Below, in pieces: positions 1 to 9,794 of a stretch of DNA of 54,153 bases (its first letter is position 1; each line of letters starts with the position of its first letter). A model generated the notes under the pieces. The model was not told where the DNA came from and made no database searches. It was given only the letters and a program-made list of their open reading frames with translations. This DNA is from an uncultured Oscillospiraceae bacterium (GTDB lineage Bacteria; Bacillota; Clostridia; Oscillospirales; Oscillospiraceae): NCBI GenBank assembly GCA_910579595.1, contig CAJTVM010000008.1, positions 1 to 54,153 of the forward strand, in the 5' to 3' direction. A program made the translations under genes and the position numbers.

Positions 1-38
1 AAAATTACATTTTTTCCTCGGCGTTTTCTTTCATTTTA

Positions 39-1511
39 TCATCGGCGCTGACATCCCTCCCGAATTGATCCATTTCCCCGCTGTCCGGGCTCCTTTTCCG
101 GCATTGTACCGTGGATCTTTTTGATCCATTTCCCGCTGCGCAGACGGAACACGCACCACACCGCCTTGATAACCTGGTCGATATACAAGCAGAAGTAGAC
201 CCAGAAGGCCGGCAGCCCCCACACCAGGCCGGCCAGGTATCCCAGCGGCACCGCGACAATCCACAAAAACAGCACATCAGCCACCATGAGGAAACGGGTA
301 TCGCCTCCGCCCCGGAGCACGCCTTTGGTGAGGATGGAGTTGACGGAACGGAACACCACAATGATACTGATGGCGGACATCATGGCCCGGGTAATTTCCT
401 TGGTTCCTTCCGTGATATTATAGACGCTGATGACCGGTTCGCTCAGCAGCTGGATAACCCCGGCGGCAAGCAGGCCGATAATCACGCCCAGCACGCAGAA
501 GGTGTACCCCTGCTTTTTAACCCGATCCAGCTTCCCCTCCCCCAGCACCTGCCCGATCATGAAGCAGCTGGCAAAGGAGATGGAGCTGATAAAAATCGTG
601 CTCACCCGCTGGGTGGTGTTGGTGATGGACACCGCCGAGGTGAACTGCTGCCCGATGTGGCCCATAATAATCGCCAACACGTTGTCGCCCACCCCCAGCA
701 GGCCGTCGCTCACCAGCACCGGCAGAGAAATGCGCAGGTATTCCCCCACCAGGCTCCGGCACTGCCCGAATATGTCCGCCGCCCTGTAACGGATATGGGT
801 GTCCCGAACAAAAAAATACCCACAGATGATGCCTGTCTCCAGCACCCGGGCCACCACCGTACCCAGCGCCGCGCCGGCAACCCCCATGGCGGGGAAGCCA
901 AACTTTCCAAAAATGAACACATAGTTAGCACCGATGTTCAGGGAAAATGCTGCCAGCGAGGCGAAAAACGGGATTTTGGTCAGTCCCACGCTGCGCAGCA
1001 CATTGGTGCACACCGTAGCCAGCCCAGTCAGCAGAAAAGTCAGCAGCGACCAGCACAGGTAGCGCGCGCCGCTGGTGATCACCGACAGCTCCTTGCTGTA
1101 CAGGCCCATAATGGGAGTGGCAAAGCATCCGGTGATCACCGCTACCGCCACCGAGAGTGTCAGCGCGATCCGCAGGGCGATGGTGATGGTCTGCTTCAGC
1201 GCCTTGCTGTCCCCGGCCCCCCAGAACCGGGCCGTGAGGACAGAGGAGCCCATGCTGATGCCCATAATGCAGAACTGGAACAGGGCGATGTACTGGTTGG
1301 CCAGCATGGTGGCGCTCATGGCCGTTTCCGCATCGGGCAGCGCGCCAACCATCATATTGTCCACCAGGTTGACGCCCATCGTGATAATGTTCTGTGCCGC
1401 CAGCGGCAGCGCCATCGCCAGCAGCTGCCGGTAAAAACCGCGATCCGTTTCAATGTATTTTCCAATCTTCAAAGTTGCTTTCCGCACCTCTTTCCCATTC
1501 TGTACCCGCAA
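39..1511 (-). CDS. MATE-family multidrug/metabolite efflux transporter
   Basis: The roughly 490-residue product is a polytopic membrane protein of the MATE (NorM/DinF-type) family, which exports organic compounds using a cation gradient. Visible family features are the N-terminal stretch FYRQLLAMALPLAAQNIITMG, the paired six-helix halves, and a conserved run around GAALGTVVARVLE. The length suits the family (about 440-480) with a basic cytoplasmic tail. The first codon is TTG at 1511; in-frame GTG and TTG codons about 10-15 residues later are equally plausible, so the start is uncertain. It is the last gene of the minus-strand catabolic locus, separated from the GH2 gene by a decayed fragment and a hairpin, so it may be transcribed separately. 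The substrate cannot be read from sequence. Confidence 0.93.
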   Translation of the reverse strand: MRVQNGKEVRKATLKIGKYIETDRGFYRQLLAMALPLAAQNIITMGVNLVDNMMVGALPDAETAMSATMLANQYIALFQFCIMGISMGSSVLTARFWGAGDSKALKQTITIALRIALTLSVAVAVITGCFATPIMGLYSKELSVITSGARYLCWSLLTFLLTGLATVCTNVLRSVGLTKIPFFASLAAFSLNIGANYVFIFGKFGFPAMGVAGAALGTVVARVLETGIICGYFFVRDTHIRYRAADIFGQCRSLVGEYLRISLPVLVSDGLLGVGDNVLAIIMGHIGQQFTSAVSITNTTQRVSTIFISSISFASCFMIGQVLGEGKLDRVKKQGYTFCVLGVIIGLLAAGVIQLLSEPVISVYNITEGTKEITRAMMSAISIIVVFRSVNSILTKGVLRGGGDTRFLMVADVLFLWIVAVPLGYLAGLVWGLPAFWVYFCLYIDQVIKAVWCVFRLRSGKWIKKIHGTMPEKEPGQRGNGSIREGCQRR

Positions 1512-1790
1512 AATTCACTCCATCTCCCACATCATCGCCTCCCACTCCCGCTCTACACAGGCATGGATCATCTTATCCAGGCGGTTTTCTATGCCGCTAT
1601 GCGCCTTGGGCTTGCTGCCCAACTCCATCCAGTCCATACCCCTGCCGCATATGGGCCAGACGGGCCGTCCCCGCCTCTTCCGGCCTGGATTTTCCTCAGC
1701 CCGTCTGCCGGCGTGTCCGGGTCGATGCCGATGTCCCGTAAAAACTCCGTGCACAGTCATGGTCGGATGATGGATCAGCCAGTTCTCAGA
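1512..1790 (-). pseudogene. Decayed coding fragment between MATE and GH2 genes
   Basis: Protein-like text is spread over different minus-strand frames: SENWLIHHPTMTV in one, TEFLRDIGIDPDTPADGLRK in another, and GSKPKAHSGIENRLDKMIHA followed by CVEREWEAMMWEME in the first again. Joined with two frameshifts this would read as one short protein ending just upstream of the MATE gene. I do not recognise the family. The 81-residue uninterrupted frame (1515-1760) alone looks unnatural in its first half. A remnant of a small regulator or enzyme gene is the simplest reading; a sequencing error in a real small gene is possible. Confidence 0.3.
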
Positions 1791-1791
1791 A

Positions 1792-1825
1792 ACGCCCCCG
1801 CCGCAGCGCGCTGCAAGCGGGGGCC
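1792..1825 (-). terminator. GC-rich hairpin after the GH2 gene
   Basis: GCCCCCGC and GCGGGGGC arms flank a 15-base spacer immediately downstream of the GH2 stop codon. On the minus strand the hairpin is followed only by GTTTCTG, so termination may be weak. Confidence 0.5.
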
Positions 1826-1832
1826 GGTACGT

Positions 1833-4037
1833 TTACTTGCTGATTGCGTTGAGTTTTCGATTGAGTTCAATGATGTATTCTTCTTGAAACTGGCCGCTCA
1901 TGAAGTTGATCGCCCGCAGCAGCGTCATGTTGGTGCTGACCTTGACGCGGGGGTTGCCCACCACCTGGGGGATCATCTCCTCCAGCAGCGACCAGACCTT
2001 TTCATTTTCCTTCAGCACCCCCATCCGATCCATAATGGAATAGCTGTCCTGGGGAAACAAATCTTCCTCGCTCTGCCCCGGGGTGAACCAGTTCTTCACG
2101 TTGAAGCCCGGGTTCGGATCGATGTAGATGTAGCTCTTCTCCGGCTCGTCCACCCGAGTGATGGTTATCTCATCGACACAGCTCCCGCTCACGGCGCGGA
2201 TGACATTCTCCCCATCCGTCAAAGGCACATCCTCGAACAGGAATACCCTCCGTCCCTCTGTCCGCTTAAACAGGCGGCCGTTGACGATCAACTCTACTTG
2301 TTCCGCGTTGGAGTAAACCTTGATCCAGGTCGTCTCCCCGCTGCGGCGGGCGAAGCGCCGTCCTGCCAGGTGGACGAAGGGCACATCGGTCCAACAGGCC
2401 TTGTAGAAGTAGAAAGCGTCTTTTTTCACCGAACGGTCGTAGATCACCAGGCCCTTGCAGTTCATCCCCTTGACACCGCCCTCGTCCCGCACGGAACTGC
2501 CAAAATCAAACATATTCCATACAAAGCTGCCCCACATATATGGACGCTGTTCCACCATGGGCCAGACCGTCTCGTGGAACAGAGCCTGAAACTCCTCGGA
2601 GTAGTCCTTGCGCTTCGGACGGTCAGCATGGAGCGTGACGGAGCAGTCCACTCCGTACTCGGACAGGCCCAGGGCGACCTGGGGGTTGTCCCGGTGAAAG
2701 CCGTCGAAGAACGCCTCGTAGTCCTCCATCTCCCCCTCATACCACCCGGAATACCGGTTGTAGCCCACCATGTCGGTGATAAAGTTCAGTTGGCTGTCGT
2801 TATTCACCGTGCTCAGGTTGGCGGAGGCGGAGATACCATCGGGATCCAACTCCTTGGCCAGGGCGTTGAGCTTGTCGATCTTCCCATACATCTGCACGGT
2901 CTCGCCCATCATGGCAACCTCGTTCTGGACGCCCCAGAAGCAGATGCTGGGATGATGCTTGTTTTGCAGGATCAGCTCCCGCATCTGGTTTTCCGCGTTC
3001 TTGTAGAGCCCGTCGTTGTTGTCCGGGATGGCCAGCAGGGGGATCTCTGCCCAAACCACGAGCCCCGCCCGGTCGCACAGGTCATAGGTGTACCCCGGGT
3101 GCTGGTAGTGGGACAACCGGACGGCGTTGGCCCCCACCTCACAAATCAGCGCAATGTCCTTTTCCTGCATCTCCCGGGTGGTGCCGCAGGCGGCCCCCGC
3201 CCAATCCTGGTGCTTGGCCACGCCGCGCACCGGCAGGTGAGTCCCGTTCAGGAAGAAGCCCATCTCAGCATCAATAGCGGTATCCCGGAAGCCGAAGGGC
3301 AGCTCTACCTCGTCGAGAATTTCGCCGTCCCGAAGCAGTGACGCCCTCAAGGTATAAAGATAAGGATCCTCCCGCCCATTCCACAGGCGCGGGGCGGGTA
3401 TGTTCAGCTCCACTGGATCTGTGCCGCAGCCAGCTGTAAGGCTGATCGTTTCGTCCCCGCCAAGTATAGTATAGCATATTTCACAGTCTTTTGCATTTCC
3501 CGCGATATGGGGCACAAGGGTGACCCGGCCATCGCCGGACGCGTCCAGCTCCACTCCCTCCGAACCATAATAGGCCAGGTCAAAGTGGACGAATGGGGTG
3601 ACGATCACGTCCACCTCCCGGTAAATGCCGCCATAGTTGCTGAAATCCCCGCCCAGCGGGATGATGTCGTCAAACCGGGTGTTGTCCGCCAGTACCAGCA
3701 GCTCATTTTGGCCCTTCCTGGCGGCGGCGGTCATATCGAAGCGGAAGGTGGAATACCCGCCGCTGTGCACACCGAGCCGCACGCCATTCAACCATGCCGT
3801 GCAGCGCCCGGCCACCGCGCCGAAGGAGATGTAAACCCGTTCCCCATCCCGAAGGGCGGGCAGTCCCAGCGTGTTGGCGTACAGCCGGGGGCCCTCCTCT
3901 TTGGGGTTTTCCTTGTTCCAAACATGGGGCAGCGCGACCTCCTGCCACCCCTCCGCCACGGGAACGGCGGCCGATGGGTCTACAGCGCGGCCAAACCGCC
4001 ATCCCTCGCGGATCTGAATGATTTTTCTCATTGACAT
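1833..4037 (-). CDS. Glycoside hydrolase family 2 (beta-galactosidase/beta-glucuronidase type)
   Basis: The 734-residue enzyme has the GH2 order: an N-terminal jelly-roll (NGVRLGVHSGGYSTFRFD, about residues 85-105), an Ig-like domain, and a TIM barrel. The acid/base glutamate is visible in WGVQNEV (E373) and the nucleophile in LSEYG (E460). It is cytoplasmic, since no signal peptide is present. The start was placed at MSMRK because GGGAGGGG lies directly upstream; a longer frame would overlap the preceding transporter gene. It lies 10 bp after the ATPase gene, so it probably acts on a glycoside brought in by that transporter. The last ~100 residues (DLFPQDSYSIMDRMGVLKEN onward) look like an extra helical C-terminal region. 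Galactosidase versus glucuronidase specificity cannot be decided. Confidence 0.92.
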   Translation of the reverse strand: MSMRKIIQIREGWRFGRAVDPSAAVPVAEGWQEVALPHVWNKENPKEEGPRLYANTLGLPALRDGERVYISFGAVAGRCTAWLNGVRLGVHSGGYSTFRFDMTAAARKGQNELLVLADNTRFDDIIPLGGDFSNYGGIYREVDVIVTPFVHFDLAYYGSEGVELDASGDGRVTLVPHIAGNAKDCEICYTILGGDETISLTAGCGTDPVELNIPAPRLWNGREDPYLYTLRASLLRDGEILDEVELPFGFRDTAIDAEMGFFLNGTHLPVRGVAKHQDWAGAACGTTREMQEKDIALICEVGANAVRLSHYQHPGYTYDLCDRAGLVVWAEIPLLAIPDNNDGLYKNAENQMRELILQNKHHPSICFWGVQNEVAMMGETVQMYGKIDKLNALAKELDPDGISASANLSTVNNDSQLNFITDMVGYNRYSGWYEGEMEDYEAFFDGFHRDNPQVALGLSEYGVDCSVTLHADRPKRKDYSEEFQALFHETVWPMVEQRPYMWGSFVWNMFDFGSSVRDEGGVKGMNCKGLVIYDRSVKKDAFYFYKACWTDVPFVHLAGRRFARRSGETTWIKVYSNAEQVELIVNGRLFKRTEGRRVFLFEDVPLTDGENVIRAVSGSCVDEITITRVDEPEKSYIYIDPNPGFNVKNWFTPGQSEEDLFPQDSYSIMDRMGVLKENEKVWSLLEEMIPQVVGNPRVKVSTNMTLLRAINFMSGQFQEEYIIELNRKLNAISK

Positions 4038-4047
4038 CCCCTCCCGG

Positions 4048-6069
4048 TCATTCGTGCAGGAAGCAGGCCACGCGCTGCCCCCCGCCCATATCCTTGAGCC
4101 GGGGCTTCTCCGCCCTGCACCGTTCGGTGGCAAACTGGCACCGCTCACTGAACGGGCAGCCCTTCGGGCGGTTCATCACGCTGGGGATCTCGCCGATGAG
4201 CTTGATGCGCTCCCGTTGGGCGTCCACCTTCGGGTCGGAGATGGGCACGGCGGAGAGCAGCGCCTTGGTATAGGGGTGCAGCGGGTTGGCATAGAGCTGC
4301 TCCGCTGGGGACTCCTCCACCACCGTACCCAAGTACATGACCACAATCCGGTCGCTGATGTGCTTAACCACGGAGAGATCATGGGCAATAAACAGGTATG
4401 TGATGTGCAACTTCGCCTGAAGCTCCTCCAGCAGATTGATGATCTGGGCCTGGATGGATACATCCAGGGCGGACACCGGCTCATCGCAGATGATGACGTC
4501 CGGGCTGGATGCCAGAGCCCGGGCGATGCCCAGCCGCTGGCGCTGCCCGCCGGAGAATTCCCGGGGCAGCCGGTTCCGGTAGTCCGGATCCAAGCCCACC
4601 GTCCGGAACAGCTCGTCTACCCGATCGTTGTACTCGGCCCGGGATCCGGTGAGCTTGTTAATTTTCAGCGGCTCCCCGACAATGGAGCCCGCGGACTGCC
4701 GGGGATCCAGAGAGGAAAACGGATCCTGAAAAATCATGGTGATTTTGGAGTGGATGGACTTCAGGGCCCGTTCCTTCATCTGGGCCATGTCCACCCCCTT
4801 GTAGAGGATCTCCCCGGCGGTGGGCTTCAGCGCCCGCATGATGCATTTGGCCAGGGTGGATTTCCCGCAGCCGGACTCGCCCACGATGCCCAGCGTCTCC
4901 CCGGTATGAACCTGGAAAGAAACCCCATCCACCGCGTGCACATCGCCTGCGTGGGTTTTCATCACACCCTTGTAGAAGGGGAAATACATTTTGAGATCCT
5001 TGACTTCAAGGCACACCTCGTCGAAGGGGGCTTTGGCCGGCGCGTCGGCAAACCGGCCCTCGATCTCCGCCCGCTTGGCCTCCCGCTCCTCCTGGGTCAG
5101 GCGGCAGCGAACATAGTGCCCCTCGGCCACGGGCTCCAGCTGGCACATACATTCCTTGCACCGTTCCTCCCGGTAGAGGCAGCGGTCGTAGAACTTGCAG
5201 TAGGGCGGCATATTGGCCGGATTGGGGGGCAGCCCCTCAATGGGGATCAGCTTCCTGGTTTTCAAGTCGTCCAGGCGGGGGACCGCGTTCAAAAGCCCCC
5301 GGGTGTAGGGATGGGAAGGGTTGGCAAAAATCTCGAACTTCTCGCCGGACTCCACGATATTGCCGCAGTACATCACATAGATGCGGTCGGCATACCGGGC
5401 AATCAGCCCCAGGTTATGGGTAACGATCACCACCGTGACTCCATCGTTTTTCGCCAGGTCGCGGATGAGTTCCAGGATCTGGGCCTGGGTGGTCACATCC
5501 AGGGCGGTAGTGGCCTCGTCGGCAATGAGTACGTCTGGCTCCGCTGCCAGCACCATGGCGATCATGATGCGCTGGCGCATACCGCCGGAGAACTGCATGG
5601 GGTATTGGGTAAACCGTTCCTCCGCATTAGCAATGCCCACCCGCTTCATCATCTCAATTGCCTTCACCTTGGCCGCCTTTTCGTCAAGGCCCAGGTGAGT
5701 CATGATGTTCTCCTGGATCTGATACCCCACGGTGAGGATGGGGTTCAGGGAGGTCATGGGTTCCTGGAAGATCATGCCGATCCGCCCGCCCCGGATGCTC
5801 CTGGCCTCGTCGCTGAACATCCCGCAGTCCAGGATGTTGCCCTTCATGCCCTCCACATTGACCTCGCCCTCGATCTTCCCCGGGGGCAGGATCAGCTGGA
5901 GGATGCTCATGGTAGTGACAGACTTGCCGCTGCCGGATTCGCCTACCAGGCCGACAATCTCGCCCTTATCCAGGTACAGCGAGACGTTGTCCACCGCGGT
6001 AAGCCGCTTCTTTTTCCCGTCATAGGGGAATGTGGTAATCAGGTTTTTCACTTCTACCAGATGGCTCAT
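4048..6069 (-). CDS. Fused DppD-DppF-type peptide/nickel ABC transporter ATPase
   Basis: The 673-residue protein carries two complete ABC ATPase domains, equivalent to separate DppD/OppD and DppF/OppF subunits. Domain 1 has Walker A GESGSGKS (residues 43-50), signature SGGMRQR and Walker B VLIADEATTALD. Domain 2 has Walker A GESGCGKS, signature SGGQRQR and Walker B VIICDEPVSALD. Each domain ends in the Cys-containing oligopeptide C-terminal extension (PPYCKFYDRC and CPFSERCQF). It powers the import system encoded by the two upstream permeases and binding lipoprotein. The fusion gives one polypeptide per transporter; such fusions are known in this family. Confidence 0.97.
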   Translation of the reverse strand: MSHLVEVKNLITTFPYDGKKKRLTAVDNVSLYLDKGEIVGLVGESGSGKSVTTMSILQLILPPGKIEGEVNVEGMKGNILDCGMFSDEARSIRGGRIGMIFQEPMTSLNPILTVGYQIQENIMTHLGLDEKAAKVKAIEMMKRVGIANAEERFTQYPMQFSGGMRQRIMIAMVLAAEPDVLIADEATTALDVTTQAQILELIRDLAKNDGVTVVIVTHNLGLIARYADRIYVMYCGNIVESGEKFEIFANPSHPYTRGLLNAVPRLDDLKTRKLIPIEGLPPNPANMPPYCKFYDRCLYREERCKECMCQLEPVAEGHYVRCRLTQEEREAKRAEIEGRFADAPAKAPFDEVCLEVKDLKMYFPFYKGVMKTHAGDVHAVDGVSFQVHTGETLGIVGESGCGKSTLAKCIMRALKPTAGEILYKGVDMAQMKERALKSIHSKITMIFQDPFSSLDPRQSAGSIVGEPLKINKLTGSRAEYNDRVDELFRTVGLDPDYRNRLPREFSGGQRQRLGIARALASSPDVIICDEPVSALDVSIQAQIINLLEELQAKLHITYLFIAHDLSVVKHISDRIVVMYLGTVVEESPAEQLYANPLHPYTKALLSAVPISDPKVDAQRERIKLIGEIPSVMNRPKGCPFSERCQFATERCRAEKPRLKDMGGGQRVACFLHE

Positions 6070-6083
6070 GCTTCCCCCTCCTT

Positions 6084-7001
6084 TCAGGATTCGCCGCGCA
6101 GCGTGGGATCCAGCGCGTCACGGATACCGTCGCCCAGCAGGTTCAGGCTGATGATCAAAAGTGCCAGGCACGCGCAGGGGATCAGCGCGTACAGCGGGTT
6201 GGTCAGCAGGAAGGTGCGGGCCTCGTTGATGATGGAGCCCCAGGAGGCGGTGGGCACCTTGATGCCGACGCCCAGGAAGCTCAGGCCGGACTCCATGAGG
6301 ATGGTCATGCCTACGCTCTGAGTGGCGCTGACGATGATGGGCGAGATGCTGTTGGGCAGTACGTGCTTATACAGTATGACGATCATGGGCTCGCCGGACA
6401 GCTTGGCCGCCAGAACATAGTCGTTGTTCATGATGGTGAGCGCCGAGGCGCGCATCATGCGCAGGGTACCCCAGATGCCGCCAATACACAGAATCACCGC
6501 CATGGCCGCCATGCTGCTGCCCAGCACGGTGATAAGGGTCATGCTCACCGCCAGCTGGGGGATGGTGTGCATCACCTCACAGATCCGCATAAGGATCGTG
6601 TCCACGATGCCGCCGCAATAGGCGGCCAGCATTCCCAGGAAGGTACCGATGATGGTGGCCATCAGGACAGACAGTACACCGGTGAGCAGGGATACCCTGG
6701 CGCCGTAAATAATGCGGGAAAACAGGTCGCGCCCATACATATCCGTGCCGAACAGGTGTTGGAAGCTGGGATCCTTGAGGTTCTGACCATTTTCAATGAA
6801 GTTGGGGTCATGGGTGGCAATCAGAGGCGCGAAAATGGCGATCAGGACAAAAAACAGTGTACCCGCCGCGCCTACGATGACAATTTTCCGGGAAAACATG
6901 GTCCGCAGGAAACGCTGGATATTCTTTTTTGTCTCCGCCCTTTTTTTGGCCCGCTTGGCCGCGGTGTCCGTGCCGGAGGGCGTCATAGATTTTGTATTCA
7001 T
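6084..7001 (-). CDS. DppC/OppC-type ABC transporter permease
   Basis: The 305-residue inner-membrane permease has a cytoplasmic basic N-terminus (KRAKKRAETKKN), a first helix at about residues 38-60, the periplasm-exposed OppC_N segment with FGTDMYGRDLFSRIIYGAR, and the ABC permease core with the EAA-like loop. It pairs with the DppB-type protein 12 bp upstream. Length and motifs are typical of the family. Confidence 0.95.
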   Translation of the reverse strand: MNTKSMTPSGTDTAAKRAKKRAETKKNIQRFLRTMFSRKIVIVGAAGTLFFVLIAIFAPLIATHDPNFIENGQNLKDPSFQHLFGTDMYGRDLFSRIIYGARVSLLTGVLSVLMATIIGTFLGMLAAYCGGIVDTILMRICEVMHTIPQLAVSMTLITVLGSSMAAMAVILCIGGIWGTLRMMRASALTIMNNDYVLAAKLSGEPMIVILYKHVLPNSISPIIVSATQSVGMTILMESGLSFLGVGIKVPTASWGSIINEARTFLLTNPLYALIPCACLALLIISLNLLGDGIRDALDPTLRGES

Positions 7002-7013
7002 CGTTTTCCCTCC

Positions 7014-7958
7014 TCACTTCAGGCTGATGCGCGGATCCACAACCACGTACAGGAAATCGGTCACCAGGTAGGCCAGGGACACCACCAGCGCGGTGAGCAT
7101 TACCGTGGCCTGCATAATCGGGATATCCACGTTGTTGACGGAATTGACCAGAAGGTTCCCCATGCCAGGGATGCCAAACACGTTTTCCACAAAGGCGGAG
7201 CCGGCGATCAGGGAGCTGAGCCGCCCGCCCACCAGGGTGATGATGGGCACCAAACCGTTGCGCATTACGTGCTTGTAAATGATGAAGCCCTCTTTGAGGC
7301 CCTTGGAACGCGCCGTGCGGACATAGTCCTGCCGGATGGCCTCCAGCATACTGGAGCGGGTCTGGCGGCAGGTGCCCGCGATACCGCCCAGGGACAGGCA
7401 GACGATGGGCAGGAACCCCTGCTTGACGGACTGCCCGAAGTCCACCCAGGGCAGGGTGAACCCGCTGGTGGAAAACAGCTTCATCTTGATGACAAACACC
7501 CACATCAGCACCACCGCGATGACAAAGGACGGGACGCTGGCTGTCACGTTGGCGGTCAGCGTCAGCACCGTATCCTGCCACTTGCCCCGCTTCACGGCGG
7601 TGATAATCCCCAGCAGGATGCCGATGGGCATGGAAATCAGGGTGGAGATGATGGAAAGGTAGAGGGTAACGCCAATCTTGTCGCCGATAACCTGAGTGAC
7701 CGGCGTGTGGTACTTGTAGGAAATCCCAAAGTCGCCATGTAGAACTTGCTTGGCCCAAATCAGATACCGCTCAATGATATTCTTATCCAGGTTCAGCTCC
7801 TTGTAACCGATCTCGTACTGCGCCTCGTTGATATCGGTTCCATACATGGCGTATACCGGATCGCGGGGCATAATCGAAACGAGCAGGAAGGTTAGGAAGG
7901 AGACAAGGATAATAATCAGCACCGTCTGGCCGAGACGCTTTAATAAATACCTTGTCAT
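7014..7958 (-). CDS. DppB/OppB-type ABC transporter permease
   Basis: The 314-residue permease begins with the family hallmark MTRYLLKRLGQTVLIIILVS, a positively charged start followed by the first membrane helix. It retains the conserved TARSKGLKEGFIIYKHVMRN cytoplasmic (EAA) loop that contacts the ATPase. It is followed after 12 bp by the DppC-type partner. A 134-bp gap containing a 14-bp stem separates it from the upstream binding-protein gene, which may set lower expression than the lipoprotein. Confidence 0.95.
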   Translation of the reverse strand: MTRYLLKRLGQTVLIIILVSFLTFLLVSIMPRDPVYAMYGTDINEAQYEIGYKELNLDKNIIERYLIWAKQVLHGDFGISYKYHTPVTQVIGDKIGVTLYLSIISTLISMPIGILLGIITAVKRGKWQDTVLTLTANVTASVPSFVIAVVLMWVFVIKMKLFSTSGFTLPWVDFGQSVKQGFLPIVCLSLGGIAGTCRQTRSSMLEAIRQDYVRTARSKGLKEGFIIYKHVMRNGLVPIITLVGGRLSSLIAGSAFVENVFGIPGMGNLLVNSVNNVDIPIMQATVMLTALVVSLAYLVTDFLYVVVDPRISLK

Positions 7959-8011
7959 AGTCTCTCTCCGTTCGTGGTTTGGTGGAAGGACAGCTTCTTT
8001 TTGTAATAAGG

Positions 8012-8060
8012 AGGGCGCACAGACACGCCTGACCTGCCGGGGATGATGTCTGTGCGCCCT
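8012..8060 (-). promoter_or_regulatory. 14-bp perfect stem-loop between binding protein and permease genes
   Basis: AGGGCGCACAGACA (8012-8025) and its exact complement (8047-8060) flank a 21-base loop. On the minus strand the stem is followed by CCTTATTAC rather than a T-run. Such intercistronic stems commonly protect the upstream binding-protein message from 3' decay or attenuate transcription into the permeases. Confidence 0.7.
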
Positions 8061-8091
8061 GGATTAGCGCTGCGCCGTAGGTTATTGCGGA

Positions 8092-9753
8092 TTAGTGGGC
8101 ATCCACCCAGATCTCATGGGCGTCAAAGCCGGCGTTGCCGATCCGGGCCTTGTCGGAATAGTGGCACCAATCCTGGTAGAACTCGTAGGTGGCGCCGTTG
8201 TAGACCGGCCAGTAAATGCTCTCCTCCTGGACGATCCGCACCGCGTATTCGTGCATGAGCTGGTTCTGCTCCTCCTGGGTCTTGGCGGCGTTGATCTTGT
8301 TAAAGAGCTCCTTCGTCTCATCGGACCAGGTGGTCACCGCGGCCTGGGTGCCGGTGGGGCCGTTTGACTGATTCAGGCGCAGGGTCTGGATCGGGGTAAA
8401 GAACAGGCCGCTGATGATCATGCCGGTCTTGGCCGTCTTGCCGGACCAGTATTCCGCGTTCATGACAGTGCCGTCCACGGGGACGCACTCTGCGGTGACG
8501 CCGATCTTGGCCAGCTCGGCCTGGACATAGGTGGCAATGGCCTCGGATCCAGCGGCCTGGCCGCCGGTGCCGTAGTAGATCTCGGTCTTGAAACCGTCGG
8601 GATAGCCAGCGTCCGCCAGCATCTGCTTGGCCTTCTCATAGTCCGCGCCGTTGGTGAACTCCAGATCCTCCTTGTAGTAGGGGTTGCCGGTCAGGGCATA
8701 GGCATCGGTGTGGTAGTACATATCGCCGCCCAGGGTATTGGCCAGGGCGTCCCAGTCCACGCCGTACTGGTAGATGGCCTGGCGCACCGCCTGGTTGGAG
8801 AGGGGGGCATCGGGATCCAGGGTGATGGGGACGATATAATTCTGCATCCCGGTAATGGGGGGCGCCACCACGGGCTCAAAGCCATTATTCCGCAGCAACT
8901 CCACGGGGGAGGCGTTCATCGGGGATACACGCCCGATCTCGCCGTTCATGAAGGCGGCCACCTGGGCGGTGGGATCCTGCATGAAGCGCCAGGTGTAGGT
9001 GTCCACGTAGCCCGGCTCGCCCCAGTAGCCGTCAAACCGCTCGAAGGTCAGGTGGTCATCGGGCACAAACTCGGTCATCTTGTAGGGGCCGGTGCCGATG
9101 ATGTTATTCATCATCCAGTCCTCGCCCTTCTCATCGAAGGTCTCCTTGGAGTACATGAACCGGGGCAGCAGCCAGGATTCGTAGTTGAGGGAGAACTCCC
9201 CATAGGTCACCACCACGGTGTAGTCGTCAACCTTCTCCACGCTGACGGGGGAACCAATGTTGGACTGGGTGCCGTAATCATTGTGAGCCGTCAGGGTAAA
9301 CACCACGTCATCCGCGTTAAAGGGGTCGCCGTTGTGGAAGGAGACACCCTGCTTCAGGTGGAGCGTCACGGTAAAGGCGTCGTAGTCGATGTCCCAGGAT
9401 TCGGCCAGCTTGGGCTGCCAGGGATCATTGACATCAACCTGATAGCCCAGAGACTCCAGGGCCGGCCAACAGGTTTCCATAGCCGTGGTCTGGCTCTTGG
9501 GCTGGAAGAAGCCATTGAACATGGATGTGACCAGGGTGAGGTCGCCGCCGGTGGTGCGCCCGTCCCCGCTGCCGGTGTTTTCCGCGGCGGGGTCGCTGGT
9601 CTGGCTGACAGGGTCGCTGGCGGCGGGACTGCCGGTATTGCCGCCGGGCTGATCACTCCCGCCGCCGCAAGCAGCCAGCGTCAGAAGCATGGCCAGCGCC
9701 ATCGCGCCAGAGATGAGACGCTTGAGGAAACCGCTCATTTTCTTGGATTTCAT
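8092..9753 (-). CDS. Family 5 extracellular solute-binding lipoprotein (DppA/OppA type)
   Basis: The 553-residue protein has a lipoprotein signal with lipobox LTLAAC (Cys29), then a low-complexity Gly/Ser/Thr linker to about residue 65, then the SBP_bac_5 fold. Recognisable family segments are HLKQGVSFHNGDPFNADDVV, GTGPYKMTEFVPDDHLTFER and the C-terminal half after PITGMQNY. It is anchored to the outer face of the membrane and delivers ligand to the permeases. Dpp/Opp-type proteins bind peptides, nickel chelates, opines, glycosides or amides, so the fold does not fix the ligand. The lipoprotein gene sits after two creatininase-family genes, suggesting an amide-type substrate. Confidence 0.95.
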   Translation of the reverse strand: MKSKKMSGFLKRLISGAMALAMLLTLAACGGGSDQPGGNTGSPAASDPVSQTSDPAAENTGSGDGRTTGGDLTLVTSMFNGFFQPKSQTTAMETCWPALESLGYQVDVNDPWQPKLAESWDIDYDAFTVTLHLKQGVSFHNGDPFNADDVVFTLTAHNDYGTQSNIGSPVSVEKVDDYTVVVTYGEFSLNYESWLLPRFMYSKETFDEKGEDWMMNNIIGTGPYKMTEFVPDDHLTFERFDGYWGEPGYVDTYTWRFMQDPTAQVAAFMNGEIGRVSPMNASPVELLRNNGFEPVVAPPITGMQNYIVPITLDPDAPLSNQAVRQAIYQYGVDWDALANTLGGDMYYHTDAYALTGNPYYKEDLEFTNGADYEKAKQMLADAGYPDGFKTEIYYGTGGQAAGSEAIATYVQAELAKIGVTAECVPVDGTVMNAEYWSGKTAKTGMIISGLFFTPIQTLRLNQSNGPTGTQAAVTTWSDETKELFNKINAAKTQEEQNQLMHEYAVRIVQEESIYWPVYNGATYEFYQDWCHYSDKARIGNAGFDAHEIWVDAH

Positions 9754-9794
9754 CTTGTTTTCACCTTTCTTTTTTCATTTTTCGGCTCGCACCG

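Noticed and set aside
111..3341. A 1076-codon open frame on the plus strand
   Set aside because: It runs antisense to the MATE and GH2 genes, is rich in His, Gln and Pro as expected for the complement of GC-rich coding DNA, and has no ribosome site or recognisable domain.
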